Assembly (NCBI GenBank): GCA_964573255.1
Contig: CAZNJB010000002.1
Span: 110,879 to 174,878 of the forward strand
Length of the DNA: 64,000 nucleotides
Direction of reading: 5' to 3'
Source of the DNA: CAYNUJ01 sp964573255
GTDB taxonomy: Bacteria > Bacteroidota > Ignavibacteria > Ignavibacteriales > Melioribacteraceae
Shown here: in pieces, positions 35,994 through 45,528 of the stretch
How positions within the stretch are numbered: position 1 is the first letter of the stretch
Layout of the letters: each line of letters starts with the position of its first letter
Notes under the pieces: model-generated
What the model saw: the letters and a program-made list of their open reading frames with translations, nothing else
What the model was told of the DNA's origin: nothing
The model's database searches: none
Program-made: the position numbers and the translations under genes

Positions 35994-36404
35994 ATGGAAA
36001 GACCGATTAGAGTTATTGTCGCAAAAGCAGGTTTAGATGGGCACGACAGAGGTGCTAAAGTTGTTGCGGCGGCATTGAGAGACGCCGGAATGGAAGTGAT
36101 TTATACCGGACTGAGACAGACTCCGGAGATGATAGTTAATGCTGCAATTCAAGAGGATGTGGATGCAATTGGCGTTAGTCTTCTTTCCGGGGCTCACATG
36201 ACAATATTCCCCAGAATAATTGAATTGATGAAAGAGAAAGAAATGGAAGATGTTCTCCTTTTCGGTGGCGGAATTATTCCCGAAGAGGATATTGAAAAAT
36301 TAAAAGAAATGGGAGTTGGGGAACTATTCACTCCAGGATCCTCTACTCAGGATATAGTTAAATATATTAAAAAATGGGTGAAAGAACGCGCCGAACTCGG
36401 CTGA
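35994..36404 (+). CDS. Cobalamin-binding subunit, methylmalonyl-CoA mutase C-terminal type
   Basis: A 136-residue stand-alone B12-binding domain. It shows the DxHxxG motif as DGHDRG, the SLLSG loop and the LFGGGIIPEED nucleotide-loop motif, as in the small or C-terminal part of acyl-CoA mutases. ATG 35994 is chosen because AGGAG stands 5 bases before it; a GTG at 35970 is the upstream alternative. No catalytic mutase subunit, G-protein chaperone or epimerase lies nearby, so the partner must be encoded elsewhere. Confidence 0.9.
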   Translation: MERPIRVIVAKAGLDGHDRGAKVVAAALRDAGMEVIYTGLRQTPEMIVNAAIQEDVDAIGVSLLSGAHMTIFPRIIELMKEKEMEDVLLFGGGIIPEEDIEKLKEMGVGELFTPGSSTQDIVKYIKKWVKERAELG

Positions 36405-36658
36405 GATTAAAGGAGGGAAATATCCCGGCTTTAGTATAAATGACTGGATGCCAGTTACCGGATGCCGGATATTTTATTTGATGTAATTCTGGCGGCGCTG
36501 CATTTTTAAATGATCAATAACAAACCACGTAAAGACTTTTGATAAGTTTTTCACTTTCAAAGTAGAACAGGCAGGCTTGTAAAATTCCCTTAATTGCTTA
36601 ACACACACTAATTTAATAATTTGCACTTCTGTTTTTAAGAAATTAGGTGTGAGAAAAA

Positions 36659-39130
36659 ATGCGCTATCCCTTTGAAGAAATTGAAAAGAAATGGCAAAAT
36701 ATTTGGTCGGAGAAAAACATATTTAAAACCGATTTGACTGATACTGAAAAGAAATTGTATTGTTTGGTGATGTTTATCTATCCCTCGGGGGCTAAACTAC
36801 ATATTGGACATTGGTATAATTACGGACCAACGGATTCTTACGCGCGTTATAAAAAACTACAAGGATATAATGTATTTGAACCGATGGGTTACGATGCATT
36901 CGGACTACCTGCGGAGAATTACGCAATAAAAACCGGTGTTCATCCCCAGGATAGTACAATGAAGAATATTGAAGATATCCGCGTACAACTTAAAAATATG
37001 GGTTGTATGTACGATTGGAATGCGGAGTTAATGACTTGCGTGCCCGAATATTACAAATGGAATCAATGGCTGTTTTTACAATTATATAAAAAAGGGTTGG
37101 CTTATAGAAAAAATGCACCGGTTAACTGGTGTCCTTCTTGCCAGACTGTTTTAGCTAACGAGCAGGTTCAAGGCGATGGCACCTGCGAAAGATGCGGAAC
37201 AATAGTTGTTCAAAAAAATCTTACTCAATGGTTCTTTAAGATAACCGAATATGCAGAAGAGTTATTAGACGGGTTAAATAAAATTGACTGGCCCGAAAAA
37301 ACTAAGGCAATTCAACGAAATTGGATTGGTAAAAGTGTTGGAACTGAAATCCAATTTTCGCTGGATGGCAGAGATGAAAAATTTACAGTTTTTACTACCA
37401 GACCTGATACTCTCTTCGGTGTGACCTATGTGGTATTAGCGCCCGAGCATGAATTGGTTGATAAAATTACGACTGACGAACAAAAGGCAAAGGTCGAAGA
37501 GTATAAAAAGCAGGTTCAATCTCTTTCCGAAATTGAAAGAACATCTACGGTAAAAGAGAAGACTGGCGTTTTTACAGGAGCATATGCTGTTAATCCCATT
37601 AACGGCGAAAAAATACCTGTGTGGATCGCCGATTATGTGCTTTCAACTTATGGAACCGGCGCAGTAATGGCTGTTCCGGGTCACGATGAACGCGATTTCG
37701 AGTTTGCTAAAAAATTCGAATTACCTATTCGTAAGGTTATTCTGGAAGATGGAAAAACAGCTGATGATGAGCTTACCGAAGCATTCACCGGTATAGGTAC
37801 AATGATTAATTCGGGTGAATTCTCCGGATTGAGATCCGATGAAGGAAAAGAAAAAATCACCGATTCATTGGAAGCAAAGGGAATAGGTAAACGGAAAGTG
37901 AATTACCGTTTGCGCGATTGGCTCATTTCTCGTCAGCGTTATTGGGGAACTCCAATTCCTATTGTTTATTGTGATGATTGCGGTGAAGTGCCCGTTCCCG
38001 AAGATCAACTCCCGGTTGAACTTCCGTATAATGTAGATTTCAAACCGGACGGTGGTTCTCCGCTTGCAAGCAATGAGGATTTTATAAATACAACTTGCCC
38101 TAAATGTGGTAAGCCGTCAAAGCGGGATGCAGATACAATGGATACATTCGTGGATTCATCCTGGTATTATTTGCGTTATTTGAATCCTTCTTATTCGGAC
38201 GGAATGTTCGATAAGGAGCTTGCGGATAAATGGACTCCTGTAGATACTTACGTAGGCGGAGCGGAACATGCTGCGATGCATCTCCTTTACGCAAGGTTTA
38301 TTCACAAGTTTTTACGAGATATTAATTTGGTTAATAGTGACGAGCCTTTCCAAAGATTGGTTCACCAGGGAACCATTACTAATCAAGGCGCTAAAATGTC
38401 TAAATCGAAAGGTAATGTTGTTAATCCGGATGTTTTTACTAATCAATACGGTTCTGATGTATTCAGAATGTATTTGATGTTTATGGGACCCTACGAGCAG
38501 GGAGGCGATTGGAATGATAAAGGTATTATTGGAGTTGATCGTTTTGTGCAAAGGGTTTACACTTATTTCAAGGAATTCGAGGGAATTCTAAAAAGAGTTG
38601 AACCAAAAGATAAATATAATTTGAACGAACTAAACGATTCCGAGAAAGCTATTTACAGAAAGGTAAATGCAGCGCTTGAAAGAGTTGAATATTCGCTCAA
38701 CAATTTTTCATTTAATACTGCAGTTGCTGCGTTGATGGAATTACTCAATGGCTTCAGAGAACATATTTCTAAATGCGGCGAAGAAATTCAAGCATTTGCA
38801 TTAAGCAGGTTTACTGTAATGCTAGCGCCTCTTGCACCTCATCTTGCTGAAGAAGGATGGGAATTGCTCGGAAAGGATTCATCATTATTTAGTAATCCCG
38901 TATGGTACGAAGTAGACAAAGAAGCTCTAGTTGTTGACGAGGTTGTTATAGTAATTCAAGTTAACGGTAAAATTAGAGCAAAAATTACTATGCCTAAGGA
39001 TTCTAAGGAAGAAGAGGTAAAGGCAAAAGCATTTGAAGTGGAAAATGTTATTAATTTTACACAAGGTAAAGAAGTAATCAAAGAAATTTATATACCTAAC
39101 AGAGTATTTAATATTGTTGTTAAAGGATAA
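36659..39130 (+). CDS. leuS: Leucyl-tRNA synthetase
   Basis: An 823-residue class-I synthetase charging tRNA-Leu. Landmarks in order are KLHIGHW (HIGH box, about residue 45), a zinc-type CPSC...CERCG pair (about 158-181), the editing domain (about 220-410) with FTTRPDTLFG and YGTGAVMAVPGHDERD, and KMSKSKGN near 580. It ends with the usual tRNA-binding C-terminal domain. A 254-base leader precedes it. serS follows after 20 bases, so the two are probably co-transcribed. Confidence 0.97.
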   Translation: MRYPFEEIEKKWQNIWSEKNIFKTDLTDTEKKLYCLVMFIYPSGAKLHIGHWYNYGPTDSYARYKKLQGYNVFEPMGYDAFGLPAENYAIKTGVHPQDSTMKNIEDIRVQLKNMGCMYDWNAELMTCVPEYYKWNQWLFLQLYKKGLAYRKNAPVNWCPSCQTVLANEQVQGDGTCERCGTIVVQKNLTQWFFKITEYAEELLDGLNKIDWPEKTKAIQRNWIGKSVGTEIQFSLDGRDEKFTVFTTRPDTLFGVTYVVLAPEHELVDKITTDEQKAKVEEYKKQVQSLSEIERTSTVKEKTGVFTGAYAVNPINGEKIPVWIADYVLSTYGTGAVMAVPGHDERDFEFAKKFELPIRKVILEDGKTADDELTEAFTGIGTMINSGEFSGLRSDEGKEKITDSLEAKGIGKRKVNYRLRDWLISRQRYWGTPIPIVYCDDCGEVPVPEDQLPVELPYNVDFKPDGGSPLASNEDFINTTCPKCGKPSKRDADTMDTFVDSSWYYLRYLNPSYSDGMFDKELADKWTPVDTYVGGAEHAAMHLLYARFIHKFLRDINLVNSDEPFQRLVHQGTITNQGAKMSKSKGNVVNPDVFTNQYGSDVFRMYLMFMGPYEQGGDWNDKGIIGVDRFVQRVYTYFKEFEGILKRVEPKDKYNLNELNDSEKAIYRKVNAALERVEYSLNNFSFNTAVAALMELLNGFREHISKCGEEIQAFALSRFTVMLAPLAPHLAEEGWELLGKDSSLFSNPVWYEVDKEALVVDEVVIVIQVNGKIRAKITMPKDSKEEEVKAKAFEVENVINFTQGKEVIKEIYIPNRVFNIVVKG

Positions 39131-39150
39131 GAATTGTATTCGGAGATGAA

Positions 39151-40428
39151 ATGTTAGACATTAAATTTATAAGAGAAAACGTTGAGCTGGTTAAGACAGC
39201 TATTCAAAATAAAAATGAAAAAGCCGATATTGATAAAATTATTGAGCTTGATAATAGAAGAAGAGAGATAATTCAAAAAGTTGAAGATCTGAAAGCTAAG
39301 AGGAATAAAGTTTCTCAGGAAGTTGGCAGACTCAAAAAAGCAGGTGAAAATGCAGATGAAATTATTGCCGAAATGAAACAAGTTTCGGAGGAAATTAAGA
39401 ATCTGGATGAGGAATTGAGAGATACCGAGAGTGAAATGCAAGAATTGCTTGCCTGGGTACCAAATCTCCCTCACGAGTCCGTGCCTGTTGGAAAATCTGC
39501 CGATGATAATGTGGAAGTAAGACAATGGCTTCCGGACGGATTTGATTTTGAGAAGAAGAGTTTTGTGATAGACCATTTGGAATTGGGAAAGAAGATGGGA
39601 ATTCTCGATTTCGAAAGAGGAGCAAAAATTTCCGGTTCCGGTTTCCCTGTTTATATGGGTAAAGGAGCAACACTCGAAAGGGCGCTAATTAATTTTATGC
39701 TCGATTATCATATTCAGCATCATGGATATACCGAAGTGCTTCCTCCATTTTTGGTTAATCGCGATTCGATGAAAGGCACCGGACAAATTCCCAAATTGGA
39801 AGAGGATATGTATCATTGTACTATTGACGATCTCTTTCCTATTCCTACAGCTGAGGTTCCAGTAACTAATCTTCATCGTGCTGAAATATTAAAAGAAGAA
39901 GACCTTCCTAAAAATTATGTTGCATTCTCGGCTTGCTTCCGGCGTGAGGCCGGTTCTTACGGAAAAGAATCGAAAGGATTTTTAAGAGTTCATCAATTTA
40001 ATAAAGTTGAAATGGTGAAATTGGTGAAACCCGAAAATTCTTACGATGAGTTGGAAAAACTTGTTAATGATGCGGAAGATATTTTGAAAGCCTTGAATAT
40101 TCCTTACAGAATTCTTTTACTATGTACGGGCGATTTGAGTTTTTCTGCAGCCAAATGCTATGATATCGAAACTTGGTCTCCGGCAGAGCAAAAATGGCTC
40201 GAGGCATCTTCGTGCAGCAACTTCGAAGATTTTCAAGCACGTAGGGCTTCCATCCGTTTCAAATCAAAAGAAATGAAAAAACCACAATTTGTTCATACAT
40301 TAAACGGTTCCGGACTTGCGACAAGCAGATTAATGGTAAGTTTGCTCGAAAACAATCAAACTGAAGACGGTAAAATTATTGTTCCTGAAGTGCTCCGTAA
40401 ATACACCGGTTTTGATGTAATTGAGTAA
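39151..40428 (+). CDS. serS: Seryl-tRNA synthetase
   Basis: A 425-residue class-II synthetase. It has the N-terminal coiled-coil arm (about 25-105), the conserved IPTAEVPVTNLHRAEIL block, motif 2 FRREAGSYG and motif 3 with NGSGLATSRLMVSLLEN. It charges tRNA-Ser (and tRNA-Sec where present). GGAGATG lies before the ATG. Confidence 0.97.
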   Translation: MLDIKFIRENVELVKTAIQNKNEKADIDKIIELDNRRREIIQKVEDLKAKRNKVSQEVGRLKKAGENADEIIAEMKQVSEEIKNLDEELRDTESEMQELLAWVPNLPHESVPVGKSADDNVEVRQWLPDGFDFEKKSFVIDHLELGKKMGILDFERGAKISGSGFPVYMGKGATLERALINFMLDYHIQHHGYTEVLPPFLVNRDSMKGTGQIPKLEEDMYHCTIDDLFPIPTAEVPVTNLHRAEILKEEDLPKNYVAFSACFRREAGSYGKESKGFLRVHQFNKVEMVKLVKPENSYDELEKLVNDAEDILKALNIPYRILLLCTGDLSFSAAKCYDIETWSPAEQKWLEASSCSNFEDFQARRASIRFKSKEMKKPQFVHTLNGSGLATSRLMVSLLENNQTEDGKIIVPEVLRKYTGFDVIE

Positions 40429-40539
40429 ACAATTCTCATTCATTGCGTTATTGAAAAACGATTGTTTTGAGGATAAAGCGTCCGATAATGAGCTATTCAA
40501 GTTCTTAGGGGCGATTAAATATTTTGAAAGTTATCTTTG

Positions 40540-42288
40540 ATGAACAGTTTAAAACACTTAAATAAATACTTTTTCCGTCATAAAAAGAAACTATTATTTG
40601 GAATTCTTTTTATCCTCCTATCTAATATTTTTCAGGTATTTATTCCGCTCCAGCTTCGCAAGGGGATTGACGGAGTAATCAATAATGCGGATATATCGGA
40701 ATTGATCAATTATTCTTTGTTAATTGTAACCGCTGCTTTACTTAGTGGAATCTTCCGTTTTTTGATTAGGGAAACAATAATAGTGGTTTCCCGCGAAATT
40801 GAATACGATTTGCGTCAAGATTTTTGGAGTCACATTCAAACTCTTCCGCTTAAATATTTCCAGAATAATTCCACCGGAAATATTATGGCGCACGCCACCA
40901 ACGATATTAGCGCGGTTCGAATGTACGTCGGACCCGCGGTAATGTATTCCATAGATACTACAACGAAATTTATTTTTGTTATTACTATAATGGCATCGAT
41001 TTCTCCTGCTTTAACATTTTATACGTTAGTGCCATTACCTTTATTATCTTTTTTTGTTTATCAATTGAGTAAACGGATTCATAAAAAATTCACGCGGATT
41101 CAGGAAAAGTTTTCAGAACTCACTACAAAAGCGCAAGAAAATTTCTCAGGAATCAGAGTAATAAAATCCTACGTTAGAGAAGAAAGCGAAATTCAGATAT
41201 TTACAAAAATCAGTAAAGAGTATTTGGAAAGAAATATGGATAAAATAAGGATCCAAGCTTTCTTTATGCCAATACTCTTTTTGATTTCCGGTGTGTCGAT
41301 TATCATCGTTATTTGGGCAGGTGGAACGATGGTAATTGATAATGAGTTAACTCTCGGTGATCTCTCTGCTTTCATTATTTATTTGGGATTGCTTATCTGG
41401 CCAATGATAGCATTCGGTTGGATAATCAATATAATTCAGCAAGCATCTGCCAGTATGAAAAGATTGCTTAAAATTTGGAATGAGAAGAGCGATATAACTG
41501 AAACTGAGGAAACCGATTACTCGATAACTGATATTAAAGGTGAAATAGAGTTTAGAAATGTTTCTTTCCGTTACAGAAAGAATTTGCCGAATGTTTTGGA
41601 TAAGATTAATCTAAAAATTCCTAGCGGTTCCACTGTGGCATTCATTGGCAATACCGGGGTAGGAAAAACTACGCTCATCAATTTAATCGCTCGACTTTAC
41701 GATACAACCGAAGGAGAAATTTTAGTTGACGGTGTCAACATTAAAAAAATGCCTTTCAGAACGTTGCGTAAGAATATCGGTATGGTTCCGCAGGAAACAT
41801 TCCTCTTTTCCGATTCTTTAAGAAATAACATCCTATACGGTTCTCCAGATAAAAGCGAAGATAGAATGTTAAAAGCAGCGCGTATTTCAAAGCTGGATAA
41901 GGATGTGCAGGAATTTCCGGATAAATATGATACGGTTCTCGGTGAAAGGGGAATAACTCTTTCCGGCGGACAAAAGCAGCGAGCTTCTTTAGCGCGTGCA
42001 ATAGCGGTTGAACCTAAAATATTAATTTTGGATGATTCATTCTCCGCAGTTGATACTAATACCGAGGAAGAAATCCTTTCACAGTTAAAAGAATTTATGA
42101 AGGAGCGAACTTCTATTATAATTAGTCATAGAATTTCTACCGTTAAAAGTGCCGATAAAATTTTTGTTATTGACCAAGGGAGAATTGTTGAGGAGGGAAC
42201 TCACGAGGAATTAATAGAACTTAAGGGAATTTACGCCGACATTCATTTTAAACAACAATTGGAAGACGAACTTCAGGAGATTGGATAG
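40540..42288 (+). CDS. ABC exporter half-transporter A (degenerate ATP site)
   Basis: A 582-residue half-transporter: six transmembrane helices (about 20-310) and a nucleotide-binding domain with Walker A GNTGVGKTT, signature LSGGQKQRASLARAI and Walker B LILDDSFSAVD. The residue after the Walker-B Asp is Asp, not the catalytic Glu. It overlaps in reading span with the next gene's neighbourhood (1-base gap), and the pair should form a heterodimer of the MdlAB/YheIH/TM287-288 type. Substrate not predictable (lipid, peptide or drug). ATG 40540 is preferred over TTG 40537. Confidence 0.88.
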   Translation: MNSLKHLNKYFFRHKKKLLFGILFILLSNIFQVFIPLQLRKGIDGVINNADISELINYSLLIVTAALLSGIFRFLIRETIIVVSREIEYDLRQDFWSHIQTLPLKYFQNNSTGNIMAHATNDISAVRMYVGPAVMYSIDTTTKFIFVITIMASISPALTFYTLVPLPLLSFFVYQLSKRIHKKFTRIQEKFSELTTKAQENFSGIRVIKSYVREESEIQIFTKISKEYLERNMDKIRIQAFFMPILFLISGVSIIIVIWAGGTMVIDNELTLGDLSAFIIYLGLLIWPMIAFGWIINIIQQASASMKRLLKIWNEKSDITETEETDYSITDIKGEIEFRNVSFRYRKNLPNVLDKINLKIPSGSTVAFIGNTGVGKTTLINLIARLYDTTEGEILVDGVNIKKMPFRTLRKNIGMVPQETFLFSDSLRNNILYGSPDKSEDRMLKAARISKLDKDVQEFPDKYDTVLGERGITLSGGQKQRASLARAIAVEPKILILDDSFSAVDTNTEEEILSQLKEFMKERTSIIISHRISTVKSADKIFVIDQGRIVEEGTHEELIELKGIYADIHFKQQLEDELQEIG

Positions 42289-42289
42289 T

Positions 42290-44074
42290 ATGTCCATGCA
42301 GAGTGATGAAATATTGGGTAAGGCGTATGATTCTAAATTGATGAAGAGATTACTCGGTTATGTAAAACCGTATAAAAAGTACGTTTTTCTTGCAATAATA
42401 TTGAATATTGTTGTAGCCGGTTTGGGGCCGGTTCGTCCTTATCTCATAAAAATAGCAATTGACGATTCAATTGCGAATAAGGATTATCATGGTTTACTCG
42501 TTATAAGTTTATTGCTGATAGCTTCGCTTTTATTCCAAGCTGTAATTCAATATCTGCTTACCTACTTTACACAATTGATGGGGCAGAAAATTATTTACGA
42601 TTTGAGAGTAAAAGTATTTTCGCATATTCAAAAGTTGGCGCTAAAATTCTTCGATAAAACCCCGGTGGGTAGAATCGTAACAAGGGTAACCAATGATATT
42701 GAGTCGCTTAATGAATTATTTTCTTCCGGTATTGTTATGATATTCAGCGATATTTTTATTATCCTCTGGATATTCATTTTTATGTTCCTTCTTGCATGGG
42801 ATTTATCCTTAGTTACACTGTCCGTTTTACCCATTCTGTTTTATGGAACATTTTTATTCCGAAGGAAAGTAAGGGATTCCTATAGAAACGTGAGGTTTCA
42901 TTTAGCAAGATTGAACACTTACATGCAGGAACACATTACCGGAATGAATATAGTCCAGATATTTAACAAAGAGGAAGATGAGTTAAAAGAATTCTCACGT
43001 ATAAACGAAGACCACAAAGACGCAAATGTAAAATCAATTTTCTATTATGCCATATTTTTTCCATCGGTGGAAATATTGAGCTCTATTGCGGTTGCGTTGA
43101 TTATCTGGTACGGCGGTGGCAATGTATTGGAAGGTACATTAACCGTCGGTGTGCTCTTTGCATTCATTCAATACACTGAAATGTTTTTCCGTCCCATTCG
43201 CGATCTTTCGGAAAAGTATAATATAATGCAAACGGCAATGGCTTCTTCGGAAAGAATTTTTAAATTGTTGGATGATGATACAATCATCGAAAATCCTGAA
43301 AAACCAGTTGAGCTTAAAGAAATTAAAGGTTCTATAGAATTTAAAAATGTATGGTTTGCCTATAACGATAATGATTATGTATTAAAAGATGTCTCGTTTA
43401 AAATTAATCCGGGTGAAACAGTTGCTATTGTCGGAGCAACGGGAGCAGGTAAAACCAGTATTATCAGCCTGTTATCACGATTCTACGACATTCAAAAGGG
43501 TTCTATCTTAGTTGATGGAATTGATATTCGTAAAATGAGTAAAGAGGAACTACGTAAATGCATTTCAATTGTATTGCAGGATGTCTTTCTTTTCTCCGGT
43601 ACGATAAAATCAAATATCAATCTTAATAATGATGAGATTAGCATTGAGGAAGTGAAAAAAGCAGTAAAACTTGTTGGCGCTGATAAATTTATAGAGAAAC
43701 TTCCCAATAAATATGAAGAAGAAGTAAAGGAAAAAGGCGCAACGTTAAGTGTGGGACAGAAGCAATTAATTTCTTTCGCAAGGGCTCTGGTTTTTAATCC
43801 TCAAATTCTTATATTAGATGAAGCAACTTCGAGCGTTGATACAGAAACGGAAATGTTGATACAAAAGGCCATCGAAAAGATGTTAAAAGGAAGGACATCC
43901 ATAGTAATCGCACACAGACTTTCAACAATTCAAAGTGCGGATAAAATATTAGTGATGCACAAAGGAGAATTGAGGGAATCAGGAACGCATCAAGAACTAC
44001 TCGCCCAAAAAGGAATTTACTACAAACTTTATCAACTTCAATATAAAGACCAAGAACTAACTCAAACAGCTTAG
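42290..44074 (+). CDS. ABC exporter half-transporter B (canonical catalytic Glu)
   Basis: A 594-residue partner of the preceding gene with six transmembrane helices and a nucleotide-binding domain: Walker A GATGAGKTS, signature LSVGQKQLISFARAL (Val in place of the first Gly of LSGGQ) and Walker B LILDEATSSVD with catalytic Glu. In the heterodimer its Walker motifs meet the intact LSGGQ of the first subunit, giving one consensus and one degenerate ATP site. AGGAG (42275-42279) inside the end of the first gene serves ATG 42290. Confidence 0.88.
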   Translation: MSMQSDEILGKAYDSKLMKRLLGYVKPYKKYVFLAIILNIVVAGLGPVRPYLIKIAIDDSIANKDYHGLLVISLLLIASLLFQAVIQYLLTYFTQLMGQKIIYDLRVKVFSHIQKLALKFFDKTPVGRIVTRVTNDIESLNELFSSGIVMIFSDIFIILWIFIFMFLLAWDLSLVTLSVLPILFYGTFLFRRKVRDSYRNVRFHLARLNTYMQEHITGMNIVQIFNKEEDELKEFSRINEDHKDANVKSIFYYAIFFPSVEILSSIAVALIIWYGGGNVLEGTLTVGVLFAFIQYTEMFFRPIRDLSEKYNIMQTAMASSERIFKLLDDDTIIENPEKPVELKEIKGSIEFKNVWFAYNDNDYVLKDVSFKINPGETVAIVGATGAGKTSIISLLSRFYDIQKGSILVDGIDIRKMSKEELRKCISIVLQDVFLFSGTIKSNINLNNDEISIEEVKKAVKLVGADKFIEKLPNKYEEEVKEKGATLSVGQKQLISFARALVFNPQILILDEATSSVDTETEMLIQKAIEKMLKGRTSIVIAHRLSTIQSADKILVMHKGELRESGTHQELLAQKGIYYKLYQLQYKDQELTQTA

Positions 44075-44086
44075 CAAGGAGGTACA

Positions 44087-45109
44087 ATGGCACAGAATTT
44101 TATGACACTACAGCGTCATATAATTGAAGGGGAAAGACGCCACCCTGAAGCTACGGGTGAACTATCTGCTCTCCTATCCGATTTATCGCTGGCGGCTAAA
44201 ATTATTTCGTTGGAAGTAAATAAAGCCGGTCTGGTTGATGTACTCGGATTTACAGGAGATCAAAATGTTCACGGTGAAAACGTAAAAAAATTAGACGTAT
44301 TTGCTCATGAAACGATGATTAAAGCAATGGATCACGGCGGACACTTATGCGTGATGGCTTCGGAAGAGGAGGAAGATATTATTCATATTCCCCAAAACAA
44401 AAAAATTGGGAAATATGTGATGATGTTCGATCCGCTCGATGGCTCTTCCAATATTGATGCTAATGTAAGTATCGGAACAATTTTTTCAATTTACAGGAGA
44501 ATTTCGCCCGACGGTACTCCCGGAACTCTTGAAGATTGCCTGCAACAGGGTATCTATCAGGTTGCAGCGGGTTATGTTATTTATGGTTCTTCCACAATGC
44601 TGGTTTACACTGCCGGAGAAGGTGTTCATGGTTTTACTTTAGACCCGGCTTTCGGTGAATTTTTACTTTCCCACGAAAACATTCAAATTCCGAAGCGTGG
44701 TAAAATTTACAGCATTAACGAAGGCAATTATAAATATTGGCATCCGGGATTAAAGAAGTATATTAAATTCTTACAGAAAGACGAAGACCCTGATGAAAAA
44801 CCGTACAGTGCCCGTTATATCGGTTCAATGGTTGCAGATCTTCACAGAAATTTACTTTATGGAGGAATATTTATTTATCCCGCCGATAGGAGAAATCCAA
44901 AAGGTAAATTAAGATTGCTCTACGAATGTAATCCGATGTCGTTTATTGTTGAACAAGCCGGCGGAAGAGCGACAGACGGTAAACAAAGAATATTGGAAAA
45001 AATTCCGCAAAGTCTTCACGAAAGAACCCCAATTTATATTGGCAGTGAAGAAGATGTTTTAACAGTTGAAAAATTCTTGAGAGAAGAAGAGAAAGTTGAA
45101 ATTAAATAA
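44087..45109 (+). CDS. fbp: Class I fructose-1,6-bisphosphatase
   Basis: A 340-residue FBPase that hydrolyses fructose-1,6-bisphosphate to fructose-6-phosphate in gluconeogenesis. The metal-binding motif FDPLDGSSNID, the E residues in MASEEEED, and YIGSMVADLHRNLLYGGIF are diagnostic of class I. A strong AAGGAGG lies before the ATG, 12 bases after the ABC exporter stop, so it may be read through from it. A weak AT-rich terminator follows. Confidence 0.96.
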   Translation: MAQNFMTLQRHIIEGERRHPEATGELSALLSDLSLAAKIISLEVNKAGLVDVLGFTGDQNVHGENVKKLDVFAHETMIKAMDHGGHLCVMASEEEEDIIHIPQNKKIGKYVMMFDPLDGSSNIDANVSIGTIFSIYRRISPDGTPGTLEDCLQQGIYQVAAGYVIYGSSTMLVYTAGEGVHGFTLDPAFGEFLLSHENIQIPKRGKIYSINEGNYKYWHPGLKKYIKFLQKDEDPDEKPYSARYIGSMVADLHRNLLYGGIFIYPADRRNPKGKLRLLYECNPMSFIVEQAGGRATDGKQRILEKIPQSLHERTPIYIGSEEDVLTVEKFLREEEKVEIK

Positions 45110-45132
45110 CTATTTCAATGAGTTATTTTTTT
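45104..45132 (+). terminator. Weak AT-rich terminator after fbp
   Basis: AAATAACT (45104-45111) pairs with AGTTATTT (45121-45128) over a 9-base loop and runs into a T stretch to 45132. The stem is short and AT-rich and overlaps the fbp stop codon. Confidence 0.55.
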
Positions 45133-45528
45133 ATTCTTAAGAATAATTTCTTTGCAAGATTTACAATTATCCAAGATTAAATTGTAAATCTTAATGAACG
45201 CCTTAGGGTGTTAGCGTAATCAAAAGGGTTATGTTATTTCGAATTTTAGGATTTGAACTAAAATGAATAATGTTAGTTAAATCCTGTCGAAATTTGGGGA
45301 GCTGAGCGAAGTCGAAGCTCCCCAAGCGTAAGTTCCCTCTCTTTCCATTCCCAATAACTGACTGAGTAAAATTCCTGTTTTTAATTAAACAAAAGGAGAA
45401 TGCCTTTCACTGCATTTAGGGGAAAGGGTTTTTGGGGAAAAATTGCATTTTAATAGATTACTTTGCTAAAAGACAACCGATGAAGAATTATACGAAGATA
45501 ATTATTAATTGAGAGTTTACATTTTTCT
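45110..45528. other. Intergenic gap between convergent fbp and macro-domain genes
   Basis: There are 419 bases with no supported gene. The left end holds the weak fbp terminator. At 45294-45325 lies a GC-richer perfect inverted repeat with the AGCGAAGTCGAAGC core. The rest looks like unstructured AT-rich DNA. Confidence 0.6.
45294..45325. repeat. REP-like inverted repeat (GAGCGAAGTCGA loop)
   Basis: TTGGGGAGCT (45294-45303) and AGCTCCCCAA (45316-45325) form a perfect 10-base stem around GAGCGAAGTCGA. Its GC content stands out from the AT-rich gap. It resembles the AGCGnAGTCGAAG-type palindromic repeats scattered in many Bacteroidota-group genomes. Only one copy is in this window. Confidence 0.6.
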
